Below, piece after piece: positions 19,741 through 28,428 of a DNA stretch of 64,000 nucleotides. How positions within the stretch are numbered: position 1 is the stretch's first letter; each line of letters starts with the position of its first letter. This stretch comes from Paracoccaceae bacterium (GTDB taxonomy: Bacteria > Pseudomonadota > Alphaproteobacteria > Rhodobacterales > Rhodobacteraceae): contig JACONJ010000007.1 of assembly GCA_014323785.1 (NCBI GenBank), positions 1 to 64,000 on the forward strand. The letters run 5' to 3'. A program made the translations under genes and the position numbers. The notes under the pieces were generated by a model. The model ran no database searches. It was not told where the DNA came from and worked only from the letters and a program-made list of their open reading frames with translations.

Positions 19741-20748
19741 TTATGCGCTGGCCCAGATGTCGGACCAGAGTTCTGAGGCCTCAGGTTCGGGGCTGGCTTT
19801 GGAAAACTCGGCGGCTTCGTTCACGATTTCCTTGATCTTCTTGTCGATGGCCTTCAGGTCATCCTCGCCCGCGTGTTGACCGGTCAGCAGTAATTCGCGG
19901 ACATGCTGGATCGCATCGCGTTCCTCGCGCACCTTCTGCACCTCTTCCCGTGTGCGGTATTTCGCCGGGTCAGACATGGAGTGGCCGCGATAGCGGTAGG
20001 TCTTGATCTCCAGAATGTAGGGGCCCTTACCCGCACGGCAATGCGCCACCGCCTTTTCGCCCGCGCCTTTCACCGCCAGCACATCCATGCCATCAACCTC
20101 TTCCCCCGGAATACCATAGGCCGCGCCGCGTTCCCAATAACTTGGCGACATGGTCGAGCGTCTGGTAGAGGTACCCATAGCATACTGGTTATTCTCGATA
20201 ACAAAAATCACCGGCAGCATCCATAACTCGGCCATGTTGTAGGTCTCATAGACTTGGCCCTGATTCGCCGCGCCGTCACCGAAATAGGTAAAGGTCACGC
20301 GGTCGTTGCCTAGGTATTTATCAGCAAAGGCCAGCCCCGCGCCAATCGGCACCTGGGCCCCGACAATGCCATGACCGCCATAGAAATGCTTCCTTTTTGA
20401 GAACATGTGCATCGAGCCACCCTTGCCTTTGGAGTAGCCCCCTTCACGCCCCGTCAGCTCGGCCATCACGCCCTTGGGATCCATGCCACAGGCCAGCATA
20501 TGGCCGTGGTCGCGGTACGAGGTGACACGCTTGTCACCCTCTCCGGCGGTGGCTTCAAGACCTACGACAACAGCTTCCTGACCGATATAAAGGTGGCAGA
20601 ACCCGCCGATCAGGCCCATGCCGTAAAGCTGGCCAGCCTTTTCCTCGAATCTGCGGATCAGCAACATGTCATGGTAGTGTTTCAGAAGATCTTCGGCGGA
20701 AACACCTGGTTTTGCGGCAGATTTTGTCGTTGTATTCCTCGCGGCCAT
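19741..20748 (-). CDS. pdhA: Pyruvate dehydrogenase E1 component, alpha subunit
   Basis: A 335-residue protein with the thiamine-diphosphate motif GDGAANQGQVYETYNMA ending in ENN, the phosphorylation-loop region YRYRGHSMSDPAKYRTREEV, and the opening LLKHYHDMLLIRRFEEKAGQ. First gene of the operon; GTGAGGAGAACC upstream of ATG 20748 is the ribosome binding site, and the 136-base gap to the FtsB-like gene should hold the operon promoter. Full family length. Confidence 0.96.
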   Translation of the reverse strand: MAARNTTTKSAAKPGVSAEDLLKHYHDMLLIRRFEEKAGQLYGMGLIGGFCHLYIGQEAVVVGLEATAGEGDKRVTSYRDHGHMLACGMDPKGVMAELTGREGGYSKGKGGSMHMFSKRKHFYGGHGIVGAQVPIGAGLAFADKYLGNDRVTFTYFGDGAANQGQVYETYNMAELWMLPVIFVIENNQYAMGTSTRRSTMSPSYWERGAAYGIPGEEVDGMDVLAVKGAGEKAVAHCRAGKGPYILEIKTYRYRGHSMSDPAKYRTREEVQKVREERDAIQHVRELLLTGQHAGEDDLKAIDKKIKEIVNEAAEFSKASPEPEASELWSDIWASA

Positions 20749-20884
20749 TGGCGGTTCTCCTCACCAGGCTGGACAGATAGTTGAGCGTAAACCGATTCCT
20801 AGCAAAGGCTGCGGGAATTTGCACGTCCGAACTGTTCCCATACATCAAATTGTTATATCTGGTGGCCTTTGCCTGTGCCGGACG

Positions 20885-21181
20885 TCAGGGCAGGACGATC
20901 TCATCGGTGCGCATATAGCCCAGGACCGAACGCGCCCGTTCATCCAGAAGATCCAGGTCAAGATAGCCATCCGACAGCCGCCGGGTCAGGTTTTCCATCT
21001 CATCAACCTCGGCCTGCAATGCGGCCAGTTCGGCGCGAAGCGTGGCAACCTCGGCCTCCACCTGGATGCGGTGGAACAGACCATAGTTCCCCTGCACGGC
21101 GTAAAAGGCGAAATAAGCCCCCACAAAAAGAAGCGTTATGGGGATCAACAGCCCCGAGAGGGATCGCCGCCTGGTCGTCAT
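20885..21181 (-). CDS. FtsB/DivIC-type septum formation initiator protein
   Basis: A 98-residue bitopic membrane protein: short basic cytoplasmic tail (MTTRRRSLSG), one membrane helix (LLIPITLLFVGAYFAFYAV), then a periplasmic coiled coil (VEAEVATLRAELAALQAEVD) and a conserved tail LDLDLLDERARSVLGYMR. This is the FtsB/DivIC layout seen just upstream of pdhA in many Rhodobacterales, and it probably acts in the division complex. The frame is open to 21292, but the part before 21181 lacks similarity. Confidence 0.88.
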   Translation of the reverse strand: MTTRRRSLSGLLIPITLLFVGAYFAFYAVQGNYGLFHRIQVEAEVATLRAELAALQAEVDEMENLTRRLSDGYLDLDLLDERARSVLGYMRTDEIVLP

Positions 21182-21417
21182 CTGCCCCTGGCCTGCCTTC
21201 TGCCTTGCGCCCCTCTGCTTATGAAGGACCAAAGGAGAATCGCACATCGCCGGGCAAAAGGGAATCCCCCGGGATTCAGAATGATGCGTCATGCCGGGCC
21301 CTTACCGGAACCACAGACGCAAAGGTACGCGCCTTGACATCGGTCCCGACCCGGGCCATATGTGGGCCTTACCCCCGGTTACGGACCGGAACCCGAACTC
21401 ACGGAAAGGGTATCCCA

Positions 21418-21906
21418 ATGTCCCGTACATCCTTGGTGCTGGCCATTTCCATCGCCCTTGGTTCGGCCCTGCCGGGCAGCACCAAGGCCCAAATCATGAT
21501 CGAGGACGCCTATGTTCGGTCCTCGGGCACCATGGCACAATCCGGGGCCGCCTTCATGGCAATCCTGAACCAGGGTGAGCGTGATGACCGCATTATCTCT
21601 GCCACGGCCGATGTGGCCGTGCGGGTAGAACTTCACACCCACCTGCAGGATGACAACGGCGTGATGCGCATGATCAAGGTTGAAGACGGCTTCGCGCTGG
21701 TCGCCGGTGTGCCCCGTATGCTACAACGCGGCGGCGATCACCTTATGTTCCTGGGCCTGACTCGCCCCCTGGTCCATGGCGAACATGTGAAGGTCACGCT
21801 GACCTTTGAGCGTGCCGCCCCGATGACCATAACTATCCCGGTGGATTTGGAGCGGCAGGACCATGGCAACATGGGCCATGGGGCCCACGAGCATCACAGT
21901 CATTAG
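21418..21906 (+). CDS. Periplasmic copper chaperone PCu(A)C family
   Basis: A 162-residue exported protein: Sec signal (SLVLAISIALGSALPGSTKA), then the PCu(A)C fold with SSGTMAQSGAAFMAILNQG and the copper-binding set His..Met..HxM (ELHTHLQDDNGVMRM, PRMLQRGGDHLMFLGL). The C-terminus carries a His/Met-rich tail (DHGNMGHGAHEHHSH) that could bind additional copper. Family members deliver Cu(I) to the Cu(A) or Cu(B) site of cytochrome oxidase. The ATG at 21418 is chosen because the signal peptide begins there. Confidence 0.93.
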   Translation: MSRTSLVLAISIALGSALPGSTKAQIMIEDAYVRSSGTMAQSGAAFMAILNQGERDDRIISATADVAVRVELHTHLQDDNGVMRMIKVEDGFALVAGVPRMLQRGGDHLMFLGLTRPLVHGEHVKVTLTFERAAPMTITIPVDLERQDHGNMGHGAHEHHSH

Positions 21907-21948
21907 GGCATCCTGTGCTGAATCAGGCGGGATTGGGGCCCAGAGGGC

Positions 21949-22248
21949 TCAGCCGCACATCGCCTTAGCCGCGTTGCCAAAGGCGCGGTAGCGGTCCCAT
22001 AATGCTTCATCCCGCGGGCGGTCCGACATGCGCATATCCTGGGCACGCTGCGGGTTGCGGAAGAATCCCGCCACCTGCCGCTGGTCAGAACGGTTTAACG
22101 TCACCTGTGCCGCCGTACCAATGCAGCCGCACAGTTGCGGTGTGGCGGCGCGCTGGTCAGACTGGTTGCAGGCGCGCTCAATCGCATTGGCATGCCCCAT
22201 CGGTGCTGCCATCATCACCGTCACAGTCAGCAGGATCGTCTTCTTCAT
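21949..22248 (-). CDS. Small exported protein, Rhodobacterales-conserved (called 'arginine transporter' in databases)
   Basis: A 99-residue protein with a signal peptide (KKTILLTVTVMMAAPMGHANA) and four cysteines in ACNQSD..., QLCGCIGTAA and the terminal MCG. The segment VTLNRSDQRQVAGFFRNPQR and RDEALWDRYRAFG recur in Rhodobacterales homologues, some labelled 'arginine transporter' without evidence I can see. Likely a periplasmic disulfide-bonded protein. Convergent with the copper chaperone, 42 bases away. Confidence 0.8.
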   Translation of the reverse strand: MKKTILLTVTVMMAAPMGHANAIERACNQSDQRAATPQLCGCIGTAAQVTLNRSDQRQVAGFFRNPQRAQDMRMSDRPRDEALWDRYRAFGNAAKAMCG

Positions 22249-22446
22249 CTCTGGCTCTCATCCCCCATACCAGTGGCATGCCCCGCCTGCTGCCGTGCCA
22301 GCCACGGTGCAGCATAGCCACCCAAGCCGCGATGTTCAATACCGCATCAGAGGATTCATGCGCGGTGATTTGTGCTTTGACTTTGGCGTGTCTCCTGTTC
22401 AATCTTGCGCAGTCGGGGGGCCAGCACGAAAGGCGAAAGCGGGCGC

Positions 22447-24081
22447 ATGAACCACCTTTACTATGGCGACAACCTGCCGGTCCTGCGCGACTCCATCGCG
22501 GATGCCAGCGTGGACCTGATCTATCTGGACCCGCCGTTCAACTCTAACGCATCCTACAATGTGCTGTTCAAGGGGCCGGGCGGCACGGACAGCCCCGCGC
22601 AGATTGAGGCGTTTGACGACACCTGGCACTGGGATGATATGGTGTCGGGTCAAGCCCTGATCGAGGTGCGGGACAGCCCGTATCAGGATGCGGCGCGGAT
22701 GCTGGACGCCATGATCGGCTTTCTGGGCAAGAACCGGATGACAGCCTATCTGGCGATGATGGCTGTTCGCCTGCTGGAGTTGCACCGGGTATTGAAACCC
22801 GCTGGCTCCATCTGGCTGCACTGCGATGATGTGGCGGTGGATTATCTGAGATTGTTGATGGACGCGGTGTTTGGCCCTTGGAATTTTCGGGACAGGGTCG
22901 TCTGGAAACGTGTGGCAAGTGCGGCAAAGGGAAGCCAGCACGCGGCGCGCACCTTTGGACGCAATGTGGATTACATCCTGCATTATTCGCGGTCGGATGC
23001 TTACCTGCACCACGATGTCAGAATAAAACTGACCGAGGCGGAATTGCAGGCGAAGTTCCCCCACATTGATGACCAGGGGCGGCACTACAACACGGACACC
23101 CCGCTGTTCAGCGCACCCTCGATGGGTGCGCGGCCTAACCTGTGCTACACTTACAAGGGCGTCACAAACCCCCACCCTTCCGGCTGGCGGGTGAGCCGCG
23201 AACGGCTGGAAGCGATGGACGCAAACGGGGAAATCATCTGGCGCGAAGGAAAGCGGCCCCTGCGCAAGAGTTTCGCGGAAGGTTATGACGGCAAACCGCT
23301 TGGCAATCTGTGGGCGGACATTCCCAATGTCACGGGCGGCGCACGCCTCGGCTACCCGACGCAGAAGCCCATTGCCCTGCTGGAACGCATCATCGCCGCC
23401 TCTTCCAATCCCGGCGATCTGGTGCTGGACCCGTTCTGCGGCTGCGGCACCACCCTTGAAGCCGCCGAAAACCTGGGCCGGAAGTGGTACGGCATTGACA
23501 TCACGTATCTGGCCATCGGCGTGATCGAAACGCGCCTGTTCAACGCATTCGGGGACGAAGCCGGATACACGGTACACGGCGTACCCGCCGATATCGACGG
23601 GGCGCGCAACTTCTTTGACCGCGATGACCGCACCAAGAAGGAATTTGAAAAATGGGCGGTCAGCCTGCTCAGGGGGTACGCCCAGGCCAGCGGCAAAAAG
23701 GGCGCGGATGGCGGGGTGGACGGCTTCTTTCGCTTCGGGCGCGACCGCGAACATACCGCGATTATCTCGGTCAAGGGGGGCAAGGCACTTGGTGTTCCGA
23801 TGATCCGCGAACTTGACGCGGTGGTTTTGGCGCGCAAGGCACAGATTGGCATCTTCCTTACCCTCCATCCCCCAACAAGGCCGATGCGCGATTGGGCCGC
23901 CCAGGCAGGGACATTCCAGGTGGAAGGGTTCGCCCCTGTCCCGCGCCTTCAAATCGTCACGATTGAAGATGCGATGGAACGGGGCGTACGCGCCGTGGAC
24001 ACGCCCCTGCGTCATGGCAGCGAGCTTGGGAAAGCCGTGCGCGAGGACGACACAACCGCACAAAACAGGATGGATGTGTAA
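22447..24081 (+). CDS. Site-specific DNA methyltransferase fused to a nuclease-like domain
   Basis: A 544-residue protein. Residues 1-390 are an amino-methyltransferase of the order with catalytic motif IV first (YLDPPFNSN, D28) and the AdoMet-binding motif later (VLDPFCGCGTTLEAA, near 331), as in beta-class N6A/N4C enzymes; LHCDDV and YPTQKPIALLERI are also conserved. From about 400 the chain changes: KKGADGGVDGFFRFGRDR then AIISVKGG resembles a PD-(D/E)xK/Mrr-like nuclease core (Asp in GVDG, Lys in VKGG). So methylation and cleavage may lie on one chain, as a Type IIG-like or modification-dependent enzyme; recognition site unknown. GGGGCG-rich leader gives a weak ribosome site. No other restriction gene is adjacent. 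Confidence 0.85.
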   Translation: MNHLYYGDNLPVLRDSIADASVDLIYLDPPFNSNASYNVLFKGPGGTDSPAQIEAFDDTWHWDDMVSGQALIEVRDSPYQDAARMLDAMIGFLGKNRMTAYLAMMAVRLLELHRVLKPAGSIWLHCDDVAVDYLRLLMDAVFGPWNFRDRVVWKRVASAAKGSQHAARTFGRNVDYILHYSRSDAYLHHDVRIKLTEAELQAKFPHIDDQGRHYNTDTPLFSAPSMGARPNLCYTYKGVTNPHPSGWRVSRERLEAMDANGEIIWREGKRPLRKSFAEGYDGKPLGNLWADIPNVTGGARLGYPTQKPIALLERIIAASSNPGDLVLDPFCGCGTTLEAAENLGRKWYGIDITYLAIGVIETRLFNAFGDEAGYTVHGVPADIDGARNFFDRDDRTKKEFEKWAVSLLRGYAQASGKKGADGGVDGFFRFGRDREHTAIISVKGGKALGVPMIRELDAVVLARKAQIGIFLTLHPPTRPMRDWAAQAGTFQVEGFAPVPRLQIVTIEDAMERGVRAVDTPLRHGSELGKAVREDDTTAQNRMDV

Positions 24082-24309
24082 GCGGGCAGACCGGGCGCAC
24101 AAGGTATCTTTCCACCGCGATGGCCGGGGGGCTGTCTGGCCCGGCGGTTCAGGGTGACATTCTTGAAAGGGGTGCCATGACCGATTTTGTCCGCCACCGG
24201 CCGCTGGCAGAAAACGACGGATTCGCCTGATGCTGGTCTTTGCGCCGCCGTGCAGGGATCTTGCGCGGCATTATCACACGGATGCTCCGGCAATCGGAGA
24301 CAGGATAGG

Positions 24310-25299
24310 ATGCAGCCGGGACAGAAGAACCTGATCACCGATGTTGCGGGCCTGCGGGTCGGGCAGGCGGAAGATGTGCGGATCAAGACCGGGGTCTCGG
24401 TCCTGGTGGGCGATGTGCCCTTCACCGCGGCGGCTCACGTCATGGGCGGTGCGCCAGGAACGCGAGAGACCGAGCTTCTGGCACCGGACAAGACCGTGCA
24501 AATGGTTGATGCCCTGGTGCTCTCGGGCGGCTCGGCATTTGGCCTTGACGCGGCCTCGGGGGTGGCCGATGCGCTCAGGATCCAGGGACGCGGCTTTCCC
24601 GTGGGCGATCAGTCCGTGCCGATTGTTCCCGGTGCAATCCTGTTCGACCTGACCAATGGTGGCAGGAAGAACTGGGCCCGGAACCCCTATAAGCTGCTTG
24701 GGACGGCGGCACTGGCGGCGGCCGCAGACCGGTTCAAACTGGGCAGCGCAGGGGCAGGCACCGGGGCATTGATCGCTGATTTGAAGGGTGGAATTGGTTC
24801 CGCCTCGCTCTGCCTTGACCCCTTTACAGTCGGCGCACTTGTAGCGGTGAATGCGCTTGGCCGGGTGACGGTGGGCGAGGGGGCGCAGTTCTGGGCCGCG
24901 CCCTTTGAATTCGGGGATGAGTTCGGCGGGCTTGGCACCGCCACCGTGTTCGATCCTGCAGCACCTATACCAGTCAAGGGCGGGGGGAGCGCGACGACGA
25001 TTGCAATTGTTGCCACTGATGCTAGGCTTAGTCAGGCCCAGGCCACGCGCATGGCGGTGGTCGCCCACGACGGGATGGCGCGTGCAATCTACCCTAGCCA
25101 CACGCCAATGGATGGCGATCTGGTTTTTTCTGCCGCTACCGGGGCTGTGCCGCTGGCGGAAGCCGAGGCCGATCTGTTGCGTCTGGGGCATGCCGCGGCC
25201 CTGTGCCTGGCCCGCGCCATTGCGCGCGGGGTCTATGCGGCAACGCCAGCCAAGGGCGATCTGCTGCCCGCCTGGGCCGTGCGACACCGCGACGGTTGA
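24310..25299 (+). CDS. P1 family peptidase (DmpA/L-aminopeptidase type)
   Basis: A 329-residue protein of the self-processing DmpA-like superfamily. Conserved segments: LITDVAGLRVGQAED, GGAPGTRETELL, LVLSGGSAFGLDAASGV, and the autoproteolysis/nucleophile region GGGSATTIAIVATDA around residue 235, where cleavage would expose a Ser/Thr nucleophile at the new N-terminus. Members cleave N-terminal residues or beta-peptides; the natural substrate is unknown. ATG 24310 follows GGAGACAGG. The preceding 228 bases after the methyltransferase contain no gene I can support. Confidence 0.92.
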   Translation: MQPGQKNLITDVAGLRVGQAEDVRIKTGVSVLVGDVPFTAAAHVMGGAPGTRETELLAPDKTVQMVDALVLSGGSAFGLDAASGVADALRIQGRGFPVGDQSVPIVPGAILFDLTNGGRKNWARNPYKLLGTAALAAAADRFKLGSAGAGTGALIADLKGGIGSASLCLDPFTVGALVAVNALGRVTVGEGAQFWAAPFEFGDEFGGLGTATVFDPAAPIPVKGGGSATTIAIVATDARLSQAQATRMAVVAHDGMARAIYPSHTPMDGDLVFSAATGAVPLAEAEADLLRLGHAAALCLARAIARGVYAATPAKGDLLPAWAVRHRDG

Positions 25300-25564
25300 A
25301 TGCAAAACGCCCCGGCAGTTAGGGGGACAGCAGCAGTTGTTGGCATCGCATTCGGGTATCACCGCCCGAAGTCAGGGGGCATTGGCGGGACGTGTCCATA
25401 GGGTTGTTGGCATGATGGTACCCCCCCCAGCGTATTCCCCGGTATCCCCCTGCGGACGGGCATCTGCCATACCACCAATGGCCCTGCGGGCCGCAGATGG
25501 TACTCGGGGCCAGAACACGAGAATACCGAATCACCGGATAATCACCCTCGGGCGCACCCGGTGC

Positions 25565-26137
25565 CTAGTGCAGCCGCGCCTCGACATCGGCAATCGCGCT
25601 GTCGATCAGCCTGTTTTGATCCGCAGTGCTCGTCTGGTCGGCAATCACCTGGGCGGCAGCGGCAACCGCCACCTCAATCGCCCGGTCCCGCACTTCGCGC
25701 ACCGCGCTTTGCTCGGCATTGGTGATCCGGTCTTCGGCGGCGTGCAGGCGTCGCGTGATCGAGGCTTGCAGGTCGGCACTGGCTTGTTCGGCGATGGCCT
25801 CGGCCCGCGCATGGGCGATGATGCGCTCGGACTGTGCCGCCACGTCACGCTGTTTGCGCTCATAGTTGGCCAGGATCGACAGTGCCTCTTCCCGCAGCGC
25901 GCGCGCCTCGGCCAGCTCGGCCTGGATTTGTCTGGCGCGGCCATCCAGCAGGCCACCCAGCATCGAGGGGACGTTGAAATAGAACAGAATCGCCAGAAAC
26001 AGCAGGAAGCCGATCAGCACCACAAAATCTGTGTTGAAAAGTGAGGTGAAATCGTAGCCCGGCGTATAACCCGGCCCCGCGGTCGGGGCAGTACCAGCGG
26101 CCATGATCATCAGAACTGCAGTCAGGCGAATACGCAT
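25565..26137 (-). CDS. atpF: F0F1 ATP synthase subunit b
   Basis: A 190-residue protein with a signal-like N-terminus, one membrane helix (FVVLIGFLLFLAILFYFNVP) and a long charged helix (LAEARALREEALSILANYER ... HAAEDRITNAEQSAVREVRD) forming the peripheral stalk. It pairs with the b' subunit encoded just upstream (6 bases gap). Last gene of the F0 operon; the F1 genes are not in this window, as usual in alphaproteobacteria. The 265-base stretch to the peptidase gene contains no further gene. Confidence 0.93.
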   Translation of the reverse strand: MRIRLTAVLMIMAAGTAPTAGPGYTPGYDFTSLFNTDFVVLIGFLLFLAILFYFNVPSMLGGLLDGRARQIQAELAEARALREEALSILANYERKQRDVAAQSERIIAHARAEAIAEQASADLQASITRRLHAAEDRITNAEQSAVREVRDRAIEVAVAAAAQVIADQTSTADQNRLIDSAIADVEARLH

Positions 26138-26143
26138 CGGGCC

Positions 26144-26689
26144 CTATCCTTTCATCTGTGCCGCCACGGCACTGGCCACGGCGGACGGATCAGCACTTGC
26201 GGTGCCAAGCGCGGTGACAATCTCGGCAGCAGTGTCGCGGGCGACCTCTTCAACGCTTTGCATCGCGCCTGCGCGGATTTTGGCGATGCGCCCCTCACTC
26301 TCGGTGGCTTTCGCGGCAATCCGGGCATCAGCACGGGCCGTCGCCTCATCCAGGTCAGCCTGGATTTCGGCGCGGGTGGCGGCGATGATCTCCTGCGCCT
26401 CGGCACGGGCATCGGCCAGGGCCTTATCATACGCGGCTTCGGCCGCGGCAGCCTGGCGTTTTAAATCCTCGGCAGCAGCGATGTCATTGGTGATCGTCCC
26501 CGCACGTTCGGCCAGAACCGCCGATATCCGCGGCAGTGCCACACGGTTGAGGAACAGGAAAATAACCACCAGGGCCACCACCAGCCAGAAAATCTGATGC
26601 GGAAAGGTCGCAACATCCAGTTGCGGCATCCCGGGACCACTGGCGTGGGCGGTGGCGTCTGCGGCACTATGTGTGGCATCGTCTGCCAT
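26144..26689 (-). CDS. F0F1 ATP synthase subunit b'
   Basis: A 181-residue peripheral-stalk subunit: flexible Ala/His-rich start, conserved [20 protein letters not shown] membrane anchor, [19 protein letters not shown], then a long Ala/Glu-rich helix. The PQLD..TFP.QIFWL motif distinguishes b' from b. Makes a heterodimeric stator with the adjacent b. About 100 bases separate it from atpE. Confidence 0.93.
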   Translation of the reverse strand: MADDATHSAADATAHASGPGMPQLDVATFPHQIFWLVVALVVIFLFLNRVALPRISAVLAERAGTITNDIAAAEDLKRQAAAAEAAYDKALADARAEAQEIIAATRAEIQADLDEATARADARIAAKATESEGRIAKIRAGAMQSVEEVARDTAAEIVTALGTASADPSAVASAVAAQMKG

Positions 26690-26786
26690 GGGTGGCCCCT
26701 CCAGCGATGGGGTGTGCAGCGGTGCGCCTTGCCTGGATGGGAATCAGGGCGCACCAGACGTAAGGCATCCGCGCTTGCGTGAGGAT

Positions 26787-27023
26787 TCAGACCGCGAAGA
26801 GCAGCAGGATGGCTACAAGGAACGCAAACAGACCAAGCGCCTCGGCGAATGCGATCCCGATAAAGAGCGTTGCGGTCTGGCTGGCAGCCGCCGAGGGGTT
26901 GCGCAGGGCACCGGCCAGGAAGTTCCCTGCCACGTGGCCCACGCCGATGGCCGCTGCACCAGTCCCGATGGCCGCCAGGCCAGCACCGATGAATTGACCC
27001 ATATTTGCGATATCGCCTTCCAT
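26787..27023 (-). CDS. atpE: F0F1 ATP synthase subunit c
   Basis: A 78-residue two-helix proteolipid ([20 protein letters not shown]; loop [27 protein letters not shown]). The proton-carrying carboxylate is Glu61 in FAEALG. ATG at 27023 is preceded by AAGGAG; the open frame extends 16 codons upstream without similarity. Forms the rotor ring. The loop R-N-P that contacts subunit gamma/epsilon is intact. Confidence 0.95.
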   Translation of the reverse strand: MEGDIANMGQFIGAGLAAIGTGAAAIGVGHVAGNFLAGALRNPSAAASQTATLFIGIAFAEALGLFAFLVAILLLFAV

Positions 27024-27089
27024 GATTCTAGCTCCTTGCATTGGAAGTTCAGAAAGTCCTGGCCGCAGCACCGCATCGGGCGCGTCCGG

Positions 27090-27944
27090 TCAGTGATGCG
27101 GATGAAGCGCGTCCTTAAGATACACGCATGTCAGAATAGTGAACACATAGGCCTGGATCGCCGCCACCAGCGTCTCCAAGGCGTAGATTGCGATGACCCC
27201 GATGATGGGCGCAATGCCCGCGATGCCCAGCACCCCGGTGAAGCCTGCAAACACTTTCAGCACCGCGTGGCCGGCCATCATCGAGCCCGCCAGCCGCAAA
27301 CTGTGGCTGATCGGGCGAACAAGGTAGGAAATCACCTCAATCACCGCAAGCACGGGCCGGATCGGCAGCGGGGCAGAGGTGACCCAGAACAAGCCCAGAA
27401 ATCCGGTGCCATTCTTCACAAAGCCCAGGATCGTCACGGTAAAGAAGACGGCAAAACCCATCACCGCGGTCACGGCAATATGCGATGTGGTGGTAAAACT
27501 GCGCGGGATCAGGCCCAGGGCGTTCGCAAACAGGATGAACAGGAACAACGTGAAGATATAGGGAAAATAGGGCAGGGCGTCCTTGCCCGCGACATCTTCC
27601 ACCATTTTCCGCACAAAGCCATAAGCCACCTCCACCACGGACTGGCTGCGCGAGGGCACCACCGCCCGGCCCCGGGTGCCCAGATCCATCAAGGCCACGA
27701 TGCACAGCACCGTCGCCCCCATCAAAAGCGTCACGTTAGAGGGCGTGAACAGACCCACCTGCCCGTCACCGAACAGCGGCGCGACCCGGAACTGATCCAT
27801 CGGGTGGATCGACAGGCTGCCCGCATAATCATCGGTTACGCCCAGCACGAACAGAACAACCGCAACCGCCACCAGCACATAGGCCACCATGCGGTTGAAC
27901 CCGGTTTGGGGAACGTCCCGAGAGTTGATGCTGTCCGTCGCCAC
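27090..27944 (-). CDS. atpB: F0F1 ATP synthase subunit a
   Basis: A 284-residue membrane protein with five or six hydrophobic helices. The essential stator arginine is Arg217 in [19 protein letters not shown]. Most homologues read LRLFGNM here, so the F-to-A and N-to-S replacements next to the arginine are unusual (see findings). IHPMDQF and the [18 protein letters not shown] segment are typical. Four bases separate it from atpI. Confidence 0.95.
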   Translation of the reverse strand: MATDSINSRDVPQTGFNRMVAYVLVAVAVVLFVLGVTDDYAGSLSIHPMDQFRVAPLFGDGQVGLFTPSNVTLLMGATVLCIVALMDLGTRGRAVVPSRSQSVVEVAYGFVRKMVEDVAGKDALPYFPYIFTLFLFILFANALGLIPRSFTTTSHIAVTAVMGFAVFFTVTILGFVKNGTGFLGLFWVTSAPLPIRPVLAVIEVISYLVRPISHSLRLAGSMMAGHAVLKVFAGFTGVLGIAGIAPIIGVIAIYALETLVAAIQAYVFTILTCVYLKDALHPHH

Positions 27945-27948
27945 GTGT

Positions 27949-28281
27949 CTATCCTTCTAAAGTCCCGGTGGCCCTGACCCCATCCATCGCCTTGTGCTGG
28001 ATCTCATTTGCCGAGCGGATCATGGTTTTGACCCCGGCAATAAATCCCAGAAGCAGGAACACCACCATCAGGACCGGGCCGGTTCCCAACAGGGCATCAA
28101 GCCCGTATCCCATGGCACACCCGATTACCAGGCCCGCCACCAATTCGATCACCATCCTCCAGGCCAGATGTGCCAAAGAATAGTGCTCCTCCATATGGGG
28201 TTTGGGCTCTTGCCCCTGTTTCGCATGTTCGATCCGCTTTTCCAGGGCCTTCAGGCGATCTTGATCGGGCCGGTCGGACAT
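27949..28281 (-). CDS. atpI: AtpI/AtpQ-like F0 accessory protein
   Basis: A 110-residue protein, first in the F0 operon: charged N-terminal coil ([18 protein letters not shown]), then two membrane helices ([38 protein letters not shown]), the AtpI fold, thought to help assemble the c ring or import Mg2+. ATG 28281 is chosen over the one two codons upstream (28287). Confidence 0.9.
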   Translation of the reverse strand: MSDRPDQDRLKALEKRIEHAKQGQEPKPHMEEHYSLAHLAWRMVIELVAGLVIGCAMGYGLDALLGTGPVLMVVFLLLGFIAGVKTMIRSANEIQHKAMDGVRATGTLEG

Positions 28282-28428
28282 GTGCAAACATCCCCTTTTG
28301 AGGTTCCAAACACCCTAAGGCAAGGTGAAGGGCAGAGTCAACCCTGTCACTTCACAAAATAACATTCCCAATTTCAGCGGGTTATATTTCGTGCCGCAAA
28401 TGCGATCTGGTGCCAGGTGCAGTGGTGA

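Noticed and set aside
22399-24102. 567-codon minus-strand open frame
   Set aside because: Antisense to the methyltransferase gene, which has all catalytic motifs.
26652-27977. 441-codon plus-strand open frame, His/Arg/Gln-rich
   Set aside because: Opposite the well-conserved atpE and atpB genes; no recognisable domain.
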